From the NCBI GenBank assembly GCA_946886475.1, contig CAMPIQ010000019.1, forward strand, positions 1 through 35,866: a stretch of 35,866 nt of DNA, read 5' to 3'. A program made the position numbers and the translations under genes. Below, one piece after another: positions 15,196-23,029 of this stretch. The DNA comes from an uncultured Chitinophagales bacterium (GTDB lineage: Bacteria; Bacteroidota; Bacteroidia; Chitinophagales; Chitinophagaceae). Numbering within the stretch: the stretch's first letter is position 1; each line of letters begins with the position of its first letter. The notes beneath the pieces are model-generated. The model saw only the letters and a list, made by a program, of their open reading frames with translations. It ran no database searches and was not told where the DNA came from.

Positions 15196-18100
15196 ATGAA
15201 TATTTCAGAGATCAGTTTAAGGAGACCGGTACTTGCCATTGTACTTAACATCCTTATCATCGTCTTTGGCGTGATCGGATTTAATTTCCTTGGCATTCGC
15301 GATTATCCGGCCATTGATCCTCCTAACATTAATGTGCGAACGAATTACAGAGGCGCTAATCCCGAAATCATTGAACAACAGATTACAGAGCCTCTGGAAA
15401 AAGCCATCAATGGTATTGCAGGTATTAAGAACATCACTTCTTCCAGCAGTTCCGGCTCAAGCAATATCAATGTTGAATTTGAATTAAGCGTTGACCTGGA
15501 AGCAGCAGCAAATGATGTAAGAGATAAAGTTTCCCGTGCCTCACGATCACTGCCCGATGACCTTGATGAACTTCCTGTTGTATCGAAAGCTGATGCCAGT
15601 TCAGATGCCATTATTTCAATGACGGTACAAAGCGATACCAGGAACCAGCTGGAAATTTCAGAATGGGCAAACAATGTATTACTCGAAAGAATTCAAACAA
15701 TACCAGGCGTAAGCGCCATTCAGATCTGGGGCGAAAAAAGATATGCCATGCGGATCTGGTTCGATCCGCAAAAGCTCACAGCGTATTCGCTTACCCCCAA
15801 CGACATCCGGCTTGCACTGAGCAGGGAAAATGTTGAATTGCCTTCCGGTAAAATCTCCGGCAACTCAACCGAGCTCATTGTACGCACTTTTGGCCGTTTG
15901 AATACGGAAGAAGAATTCAATAATATCATAGTAAAAAATGTAAACGGAACGGATATCAAGATCAAAAACATTGGCTTCGCCGAGCTGGGTCTTGAGAATG
16001 AAGAATCTCAATTAAGAGAAAGTGGTATCCCTATGATAGCACTGGCCATTGTTCCGCAACCCGGCAGTAATTATGTAGCCATTTCAGATGAATTTTATAA
16101 AAGGTACGAACAGCTGAAAAATGAAATGCCTTCAGATGTTACGGTGAACATTGCCATGGACCAGACAAAATTCATTAAAAGGTCTATTGCTGAAGTTGAG
16201 GAAACCCTGATGATCGCCATCATACTGGTTATCCTCATTATTTATTTGTTTTTCCGGGACTGGATGATCGCCATCAGACCTTTGATTGATATACCGGTTT
16301 CATTAATCGGTGCCTTCTTCATCATGTACATTTCCGGATTTACCATCAATGTACTTTCTCTTCTTGCCATTGTTCTGGCAACAGGACTTGTGGTGGATGA
16401 TGGAATTGTGGTTACGGAAAATATATATAAGAAAATGGAAGCCGGCATGGACAAATGGCGGGCAGCAAGGGAAGGATCAAAAGAGATCTACTTTGCCGTT
16501 ATTTCAACTTCCATCACCCTGGCTGTTGTGTTTCTTCCTATCATCTTCCTCCAGGGATTTGTTGGAAGATTGTTCCGTGAATTTGGGATCGTGGTGGCAG
16601 GTGCTGTTCTGATATCGGCATTTGTATCCCTCACCCTTACACCTGTTCTGAATGTGATGTTAAGTAAAAAGGATGTTCACAAACATTCCTGGTTTTACAG
16701 GAAAACAGAACCGTTCTTCAGGGGCATGGAAAATGGCTATAAAAATATTCTTACCAAATTCATGAAAGTCCGTTGGATTGGATTTATAATTATATTGGTT
16801 TGTATTGGGATGATCTATTTCATATTCAGAGGACTTCCTTCGGAATTAGCTCCTATGGAAGACCGTAGCCAGTTCCGGTTATCGGTTACCGCCCCCGAAG
16901 GAACAGCCTATGATTACATGGACAGGTACATAGATGACCTAAGCAATTTCATGCTGGATTCAGTACCCGAAAGAGAAACTGTTCTGTCATTAACCGCCCC
17001 GGGTTTTGCAGGTGGTGCTACCAATTCAGGGTTTGTCCGGGTTACGCTGGTCGACCCAAATGAAAGGGATAGGTCGCAGAAGGAAATTGTAGAGATGGTG
17101 AACCGCAATCTGCCCAAATTCAATAAAGGAAGAGCTTTTGCCATAGAGGAACAAACCATTGCTGTTAACCGCCGCGGCGGACAACCCGTGCAATTCGTAC
17201 TCCAGAATAATGATTTTAATAAACTTGCCGAAGTACTTCCTTTATTCCTGGAAGAAGCACAAAAGCATCCCGCACTTGCAGGTGTGGATGCCGATCTTAA
17301 ATTCAACAAACCGGAACTAAGGATTAATGTTGACAGGCTGAAAGCAAGTGAACTGGGTGTGAGTGTTGAAGATGTTTCACAAACACTGCAGCTTGCGCTC
17401 AGTAATATGAGGCTGGGATACTTTACAAAAGAAGGAAAACAATACCAGGTGATGGGCCAGGTTTCAAGATCAGACCGCGACGATCCTACCGATCTGAAAG
17501 GTTTGAATGTAAGGAATGCCAATGGTGAAATGATCAGCCTTGATAATCTGGTTACGATTGAAGAAGCCACTACCCCATCAACCATTTATCATTTCAACCG
17601 TTTTAAATCTGCAACGGTATCTGCAGGAACTGCACCAGGAAAAACAGTTGGTGATGGCATTGCCGCCATGGAAGAAATAGCGGATAAACTACTTGATGAA
17701 AGTTTTTCAACACAGTTATCAGGTACATCAAGAGACTATGCCGAAAGTGGAAGCAATACCAATTTCGCATTATTGCTGGCACTTGGACTTATTTTCCTGA
17801 TCCTTGCCGCGCAATTTGAGTCGTTCATTGATCCATTGATCATCATGTTAACAGTGCCGCTGGCTTTTGCAGGCGCCATGTTGTCCTTATGGATATTCGG
17901 ACAGACCTGGAATATTTTCTCACAGATCGGTGTGATCATGCTGATAGGATTAGTGACCAAGAATGGAATATTGATCGTAGAATTCGCCAACCAGAACAGA
18001 CTGAAAGGAATGTCGAAAATGGATGCAGCCATTTTTTCAGCAAGTCAGCGGCTTCGTCCTATTCTTATGACCAGCCTGGCGATGGCATTGGGCGCCTTAC

Positions 18101-18312
18101 CCATTGCACTATCCTTAGGGGCTGCCTCCACCAGCCGTATTCCCTTAGGTATTGTGATTGTTGGTGGAATAATTTTTTCACTGATACTTACATTATTTGT
18201 AATCCCGGCCATGTATTCCTATTTGTCATCCAGGAAAAAAAGAAATCCGCTTGAAATTATTGATGAAGAAGACAGGAAAGCGGAAAAAAAACTGGCTGAA
18301 CAACATGGATGA
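15196..18312 (+). CDS. RND multidrug efflux pump, AcrB/HAE1 family
   Basis: 1038 residues, the normal size for an HAE1 pump. The N-terminal membrane helix is followed by a large periplasmic porter loop, helices 2-6, a second porter loop and helices 8-12. The proton-relay aspartates are present as the D-D pair at 401-402 in G-L-V-V-D-D-G-I-V-V-T-E-N-I, and the relay lysine lies in L-V-T-K-N-G-I-L-I-V-E-F-A-N-Q. It exports hydrophobic or amphiphilic compounds using proton-motive force. The absence of heavy-metal-pump (CusA-type) methionine motifs favours drugs or lipids over metals, but the substrate is unknown. No adjacent TetR or AraC regulator is seen. Confidence 0.95.
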   Translation: MNISEISLRRPVLAIVLNILIIVFGVIGFNFLGIRDYPAIDPPNINVRTNYRGANPEIIEQQITEPLEKAINGIAGIKNITSSSSSGSSNINVEFELSVDLEAAANDVRDKVSRASRSLPDDLDELPVVSKADASSDAIISMTVQSDTRNQLEISEWANNVLLERIQTIPGVSAIQIWGEKRYAMRIWFDPQKLTAYSLTPNDIRLALSRENVELPSGKISGNSTELIVRTFGRLNTEEEFNNIIVKNVNGTDIKIKNIGFAELGLENEESQLRESGIPMIALAIVPQPGSNYVAISDEFYKRYEQLKNEMPSDVTVNIAMDQTKFIKRSIAEVEETLMIAIILVILIIYLFFRDWMIAIRPLIDIPVSLIGAFFIMYISGFTINVLSLLAIVLATGLVVDDGIVVTENIYKKMEAGMDKWRAAREGSKEIYFAVISTSITLAVVFLPIIFLQGFVGRLFREFGIVVAGAVLISAFVSLTLTPVLNVMLSKKDVHKHSWFYRKTEPFFRGMENGYKNILTKFMKVRWIGFIIILVCIGMIYFIFRGLPSELAPMEDRSQFRLSVTAPEGTAYDYMDRYIDDLSNFMLDSVPERETVLSLTAPGFAGGATNSGFVRVTLVDPNERDRSQKEIVEMVNRNLPKFNKGRAFAIEEQTIAVNRRGGQPVQFVLQNNDFNKLAEVLPLFLEEAQKHPALAGVDADLKFNKPELRINVDRLKASELGVSVEDVSQTLQLALSNMRLGYFTKEGKQYQVMGQVSRSDRDDPTDLKGLNVRNANGEMISLDNLVTIEEATTPSTIYHFNRFKSATVSAGTAPGKTVGDGIAAMEEIADKLLDESFSTQLSGTSRDYAESGSNTNFALLLALGLIFLILAAQFESFIDPLIIMLTVPLAFAGAMLSLWIFGQTWNIFSQIGVIMLIGLVTKNGILIVEFANQNRLKGMSKMDAAIFSASQRLRPILMTSLAMALGALPIALSLGAASTSRIPLGIVIVGGIIFSLILTLFVIPAMYSYLSSRKKRNPLEIIDEEDRKAEKKLAEQHG

Positions 18313-18346
18313 AATGAAATTGAAAGTGATTAATCAGAAATTGTAC

Positions 18347-19669
18347 ATGAGATCAAAGAATATAATTGCACTGTTTTTTTCCTTACTGGGCCTGGCAGCT
18401 TCGGCGCAAAGACAGCCGCTTACGTTGAATGATGCCATTGCCATTTCATTGCAGAACAATTACGATATCCGGCTTACCCGCAATGATTCATTGCTGGCGG
18501 CACTGGACTACGCTTACGCCAATTATTCTTTGTTGCCGCGTCTAAATGCCAACGGTGGAATTTTATTCAACAGCAATAACCAGAACCAGGTACTGGCAGA
18601 TGGCACTGAAAGAAAGAACAATAACATCCGCTCCAATAATGTAAATGCTTCCCTGAATCTTGACTGGACACTCTTTGATGGATTCCGCATGTTCATTGCC
18701 CGCGACCGGCTTAGCCAGATGGTGGAACTGGGCGAATTGCAGATCAGGAACCAGGTGGTTACCACCGTGGCACAAGTGATGTTATTGTATTTTGATGTTG
18801 TAAGACAGGAGCAGCAACTAAGGGCAATAGAAGAACAGATCCAACTCAGTTCTGAAAGGCTGAAGCTGGCCCAATACCGTTTTGATATTGGTGTTGGCGC
18901 CAAACCAGACGTACTGCAGGCACAGATTGATGTAAACGCACAGCGTTCGTCTGCGCTAACACAGGAAACGAACATCAATAAAATAAAAGAACAACTCAAT
19001 CAATTGCTTGTTTTACCTGTAGGTAATGATTTTTCAATTGCAGATTCGGTAATAACATTTAATCCGGAACTTACACTTGATTCTGTGGCCAGTGGTATTA
19101 CACTGACAAATCCTGCATTGCAGATTGCACAAAAGAATCTGGAGATCGCCGCACTTGACCTGAAAATGAGAAAGGCTGAAAGATTCCCGACAGTTGAATT
19201 TAATTCGGCTTACAATTTCAGCCGTACTGATAATAAATCCGTGATCAACCCATTCCAGCCGTTGTTCAATCAGAACAGGGGTTTTAATTATGGCTTCACT
19301 GCCAACATTCCCATTTTTAATGGTTTCAACAACAGGCGTTTGATAAAAGCAGCCGAATTGAATATACAGGCACAGGAACTTTTATATGACCGCGATCTTT
19401 CAATGATCAATACCAGCATCTCTAATGCTTACAGGGACTATGACCTTTATAAAAGAACCCTAACGCTGGAGGAAGAAAATATAAAACTGGTACGCGAAAA
19501 TATTTTTATTGCACGTGAACGTTACCGTTTGGGCATCAGTACTTTTATTGAAATGAGAGAAGCCCAGCAAAGTCTGGCCGATGCCATGAACCGCCTGATA
19601 CAGGCCAGGTATAATGTAAAGACAGCAGAGGTTGAGTTGATGCGGTTGAGAGGAAGCATTATCCGGTAA
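18347..19669 (+). CDS. TolC-family outer-membrane channel protein
   Basis: 440 residues from ATG 18347, which gives a clean signal peptide ending in A-A-S-A-Q. ATG 18314, one base after the pump's stop, is a real alternative with an 11-residue longer N-terminus. ATG 18251 overlaps the pump gene and is unlikely. The mature protein is two OEP repeats: long alpha-helical stretches with L-T-L-N-D-A-I-A-I-S-L-Q-N-N at the start and A-R-Y-N-V-K-T-A-E-V-E-L-M-R-L-R-G at the end. It forms the outer-membrane exit duct for the pump just upstream. The three-gene order adaptor, pump, channel is complete. Confidence 0.92.
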   Translation: MRSKNIIALFFSLLGLAASAQRQPLTLNDAIAISLQNNYDIRLTRNDSLLAALDYAYANYSLLPRLNANGGILFNSNNQNQVLADGTERKNNNIRSNNVNASLNLDWTLFDGFRMFIARDRLSQMVELGELQIRNQVVTTVAQVMLLYFDVVRQEQQLRAIEEQIQLSSERLKLAQYRFDIGVGAKPDVLQAQIDVNAQRSSALTQETNINKIKEQLNQLLVLPVGNDFSIADSVITFNPELTLDSVASGITLTNPALQIAQKNLEIAALDLKMRKAERFPTVEFNSAYNFSRTDNKSVINPFQPLFNQNRGFNYGFTANIPIFNGFNNRRLIKAAELNIQAQELLYDRDLSMINTSISNAYRDYDLYKRTLTLEEENIKLVRENIFIARERYRLGISTFIEMREAQQSLADAMNRLIQARYNVKTAEVELMRLRGSIIR

Positions 19670-19682
19670 TGCTGAAGGCAGT

Positions 19683-19690
19683 TATCTTTG
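19683..19690 (+). promoter_or_regulatory. Possible -7 box upstream of purE
   Basis: TATCTTTG matches TAnnTTTG. It lies just after the tolC-like gene and 143 bases before purE, so any leader would be long. The rest of the 164-base gap 19670-19833 shows no gene or hairpin that I would support. Confidence 0.25.
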
Positions 19691-19833
19691 GTTCAGTTAC
19701 ATCTGTTTATCATTCGTCTGAAACAAATTGAAGAATCAGGGTTTTACAAAAACATGGATCTTAGTATATTGTTGCAGAACACATCAAATAAACACCTTGA
19801 TTTAAGATTTCTTCAATAAGATTAAAAGACTTA

Positions 19834-20379
19834 ATGGAACCTCAATCTCTACCTCAAAACGCCCAGGCTCCGATAGTAGCCATTATTATGGGAAGCGATT
19901 CTGACCTGCATATTATGCAGGCGGCCGCAGATATATTAAAATACTTTGAAGTCAGTTTTGAGCTGACCGTGGTGTCTGCACACAGAACTCCCCGGAGAAT
20001 GTTCGACTATGCTGAATCGGCAATGAAAAGAGGCATTAAAGTGATCATTGCAGGCGCAGGTGGCGCAGCGCATTTGCCGGGCATGATCGCATCACTCACT
20101 ACCCTTCCTGTAATTGGAGTTCCCATAAAGTCAAGTAATTCTATTGATGGCTGGGATTCCATTCTTTCCATTCTGCAGATGCCCAACGGAGTTCCAGTGG
20201 CAACAGTAGCACTGAATGCCGCTAAAAATGCAGGGATACTGGCAGCTGAAATTATCGGTGCATTTGATGTACCGGTTGGTCAGAAAATTGCAGCATATAA
20301 GCAAGAACTCAATCATGAAGTGCAGGAAAAGATCAATAATTTACGTACTGCTGGCTGGCCTAATCTTTTCGACCAGTAA
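19834..20379 (+). CDS. purE: N5-carboxyaminoimidazole ribonucleotide mutase
   Basis: 181 residues, class I PurE. It moves the carboxyl group on the PurK product to make carboxyaminoimidazole ribonucleotide. Motifs are G-S-D-S-D at 20-24, S-A-H-R-T-P at 48-53 with the catalytic His50, and A-G-A-G-G-A-A-H-L-P-G at 73-83. The C-terminal helix region ends in W-P-N-L-F-D-Q. The last 65 bases also encode, in another frame, the start and signal peptide of the next gene. purK lies upstream on the same strand, separated by the efflux operon. Confidence 0.95.
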   Translation: MEPQSLPQNAQAPIVAIIMGSDSDLHIMQAAADILKYFEVSFELTVVSAHRTPRRMFDYAESAMKRGIKVIIAGAGGAAHLPGMIASLTTLPVIGVPIKSSNSIDGWDSILSILQMPNGVPVATVALNAAKNAGILAAEIIGAFDVPVGQKIAAYKQELNHEVQEKINNLRTAGWPNLFDQ

Positions 20380-21259
20380 TTGTACCCATAAAAAGGAAAC
20401 CTTTCTCCGGCTGATCACGTATAAAACCCTGGCTGGGTTTCCATCTGCTTCAGCTATTGAATACGATAATAACCGGTTATACATTTTTGGCGACGACGCT
20501 CCTTACCTATTGGTATTGGACACTTTGTATAACCCTTTCGATTCCGTTTCATTTTTAACCGATACTGCCTATCGCATCAGCAAGGATACCAAACCTGACA
20601 TTGAATCAACTACGCTGATCACCCATCTTGATGAAAAACATTTGTATGCACTCGGATCCTTTTCAACCAAAGAACGACAAAGCCTGTATTATTTTCCCCT
20701 TGCATACACGGACAGCTTTTTAAAGATCAGCCTTCATAACACAACGGAATTATTCAGAGGCCTGGAAGAGATAAACATTGAGGGCCTCGCTTTTACAGGC
20801 ACTTCTTTTATTATGGCCAACAGGGCAAATTATAGCAACCGGTCAAATCATTTAATTATCAGCAATGAATTGAACCCTTCTGCCGAAAATCTTTATTCCG
20901 TAATAGAGCTTATACTGGACACATCTACAGTCAAAGGAATTTCAGGTCTGTATTATCACCTGGAAAGGGATATTTTATTTTTTACCGCCTCTGAAGAAGA
21001 AACCAATAATGCATTTGAAGATGGAGTGATCAAAGACAGCTACCTCGGATGGATCAGTAGTTTTTCAGATAAGCAGGACAATAAGAAAGTAAGTGCTGAC
21101 CAGCTCATTAAACTTTCAGATGTAGATAAAGCATTTACTTCTCAGAAAATAGAATCATTGTGCGTACAGGATGTAAGAAGGGATCATTTCACCCTGCACC
21201 TGGTTGCTGATAATGATAAAGGACAAAGCAGGATCTTTAAGATGATCCTGAAGCTGTAA
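20315..21259 (+). CDS. Putative lipoprotein, beta-propeller-like, unknown function
   Basis: 314 residues from ATG 20315. The start lies inside purE because the hydrophobic export signal (about residues 7-22) is encoded there, and no other in-frame start with a signal exists downstream. The signal ends in S-T-S-N-C, a weak lipobox with Asn before Cys. The mature part has repeated beta-strand segments such as L-Y-I-F-G-D-D, L-L-V-L-D, Y-A-L-G-S-F-S and I-E-G-L-A-F. These suggest a propeller like SdiA-regulated or DUF6929-type proteins, a family call from memory that I could not check. The substrate is unknown. The last 23 bases overlap the convergent bshC. Confidence 0.6.
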   Translation: MKCRKRSIIYVLLAGLIFSTSNCTHKKETFLRLITYKTLAGFPSASAIEYDNNRLYIFGDDAPYLLVLDTLYNPFDSVSFLTDTAYRISKDTKPDIESTTLITHLDEKHLYALGSFSTKERQSLYYFPLAYTDSFLKISLHNTTELFRGLEEINIEGLAFTGTSFIMANRANYSNRSNHLIISNELNPSAENLYSVIELILDTSTVKGISGLYYHLERDILFFTASEEETNNAFEDGVIKDSYLGWISSFSDKQDNKKVSADQLIKLSDVDKAFTSQKIESLCVQDVRRDHFTLHLVADNDKGQSRIFKMILKL

Positions 21260-22841
21260 GGATGGTGAATTTCTGCTCCAGCGTTAGCGATGACCGATAC
21301 AGTTCCTCAATGAAAGTTTTTCCCCATTTCGCATAAAATCCGCTAATGTTCTCTTTCCTCTCCTGCAATCCGTTTTTCGGGAACAATGTTTCCCTGAGCT
21401 TACCCACCTGTAGCTGTTGTTCACTGAATTTTCTTTTCTCAGCCCTGATCATTTTCTTCTCCAATTCCTGTAAAGTTTTGATCGAGCGCGCACGGATAGC
21501 CGCTACGTGTTGGGATAAACCAGGGTCCACCTGTTCTGCCTGTTTTTGTATGGACTGAAATAATTCCTCAGCTTTTTCGAATTTGCCATTCAGAGAAACC
21601 TGATTTTTCGATTTTTTGTGAACAATCAGGTTCATGATATCGTGTTCCACTCTGAACAGATCTTCCATCTCCAATCCAAGCCTGGTGATTTTATCATTCC
21701 ATTTTTTACTGACCACAAGGAAAGAGTTTCTAAGTACCAATACAGGAAAAGGAATTTTATAATTTTCAAAAAGACTTTTTAACTGCATCCAGTATGCAAG
21801 TTCCCCACCTCCGCCAATAAAAGCAATACCAGGCAGAATGGCCTCCTGGAAAATGCCTCTCAATATTACATTCGGGCTGAATTTTTCAGGATGATTTTCC
21901 AATTCATTTTTTAATTCATCTTTTGAAAACTCAATATCTGTATTCAATACAAAAAAACGACCTCCTTTTTCTTCGATCCTTTCCCTGCAATTGTGCTGCA
22001 AATAAAACAGGTTGATATCCCTGGCATGCGCCTGAACATCATAATGAGCGCCCAGTTCTGCAGAGGTTCCAGCCACGATCTCTATGGCTTTATGATTAAA
22101 GATATCGTCCGAAAAAATATTTATCATTGACCTTTTCAACGCCGGATGATCCGGGATCAGCACTACAAGTCCGTATGTACCAAATAATTCATTCACCAGT
22201 TCAAAAGTTGACTGCTGAATGGTTTTCCCTTCGGCATAACATCGTTTAAGCAGGTCAATAAACTCATTGCCGAATGGTTCAACACTAAGCTGTCCTTCCA
22301 TTTCAGCGATCAGTTTCTGAAGCTCATTATCAACAAGCATCCGGCCGACAGCACCCTGCTGGTCTGTTTTCCATTCTATTTTTTTCCCTGAGATATAGGT
22401 GTGGTTCAATTCTTCAATATCTGCATCTTCCGATCCCATATAATAAACAGGAACGAAATGATATTGCGACCATTCATTATTCAACTGTTCAGCAATGCGG
22501 ATCACATGAAGGATCTTGTATACGAAATATAAAGGACCGGTAAAAAGATTTGGCTGATGGGCCGTTGTAATAGTAAAGCTATCCCCTGATAAAAGTGAGG
22601 CTATATTAAAATCAACCTTTTCATTTGATGGTACAGAGGCATATTGTTCCTGTAATACGCTTACAAGCACTTCCCTGTTGGTATCAAAACTTTTCCTTTT
22701 CTCAATTGAATTTTTCAGGCCTTCCGGTGTAGGTGGCCATTCATAAAATGGTCGCAGGCGGGGATCGGCATCAAGGTAATCGGTAATTATCCTGGTAAAT
22801 GAGTTGGTTTTATGGTATGGTATATAACTCGACGCAAACAT
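21237..22841 (-). CDS. bshC: Bacillithiol biosynthesis cysteine-adding enzyme BshC
   Basis: 534 residues, the usual BshC length. It adds cysteine to glucosaminyl-malate in the last step of bacillithiol synthesis. Recognised blocks are T-A-H-Q-P-N-L-F-T-G-P at 93-103, M-G-S-E-D-A-D-I-E-E-L-N-H at about 135-147, and I-A-F-I-G-G-G-G-E-L-A-Y-W in the second half. A coiled-coil segment lies before the C-terminus. bshA and bshB are not in the window. The YfiT-like transferase at 2870-3406 is a likely user of the product. Just before the ATG is the box-like word TATTTTTA, one base off TAnnTTTG. Confidence 0.94.
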   Translation of the reverse strand: MFASSYIPYHKTNSFTRIITDYLDADPRLRPFYEWPPTPEGLKNSIEKRKSFDTNREVLVSVLQEQYASVPSNEKVDFNIASLLSGDSFTITTAHQPNLFTGPLYFVYKILHVIRIAEQLNNEWSQYHFVPVYYMGSEDADIEELNHTYISGKKIEWKTDQQGAVGRMLVDNELQKLIAEMEGQLSVEPFGNEFIDLLKRCYAEGKTIQQSTFELVNELFGTYGLVVLIPDHPALKRSMINIFSDDIFNHKAIEIVAGTSAELGAHYDVQAHARDINLFYLQHNCRERIEEKGGRFFVLNTDIEFSKDELKNELENHPEKFSPNVILRGIFQEAILPGIAFIGGGGELAYWMQLKSLFENYKIPFPVLVLRNSFLVVSKKWNDKITRLGLEMEDLFRVEHDIMNLIVHKKSKNQVSLNGKFEKAEELFQSIQKQAEQVDPGLSQHVAAIRARSIKTLQELEKKMIRAEKRKFSEQQLQVGKLRETLFPKNGLQERKENISGFYAKWGKTFIEELYRSSLTLEQKFTILTASGSS

Positions 22842-22982
22842 GGGTTAAAAATAAAAACATCTGATCATTCAAAGTGTTAAGTGTAGAAAGAATCATTCTT
22901 TTTATCAGCTTAATTGCAGTATTGGATTCCCGGTACGGCAATCCCATTTGGTGTACTATATCCTCTTCAACCTGAATTAAAA

Positions 22983-23007
22983 ATCCCGCCACTCAAAGTG
23001 GCGGGAT
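22983..23007 (-). terminator. Rho-independent terminator of the giant surface-protein gene
   Basis: A perfect 11-base-pair stem ATCCCGCCACT / AGTGGCGGGAT with a three-base loop CAA lies 23 bases after the stop of the minus-strand giant gene. Read on the minus strand it is followed by TTTTTAA. On the plus strand a T-run also follows (CCGTTTTT), so it may work both ways. It is the clearest terminator in the window. Confidence 0.85.
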
Positions 23008-23029
23008 CCGTTTTTAGTGGTTTTGTAAA

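Noticed and set aside
18251..18346. Longest start of the TolC-like gene
   Set aside because: It overlaps the pump gene and puts 32 Lys- and Asn-rich residues before a normal signal peptide. ATG 18314 remains possible.
19754..19819. Frame of 21 codons before purE
   Set aside because: It is very short, has no motif or hydrophobic segment, and no sign of initiation. It is likely chance.
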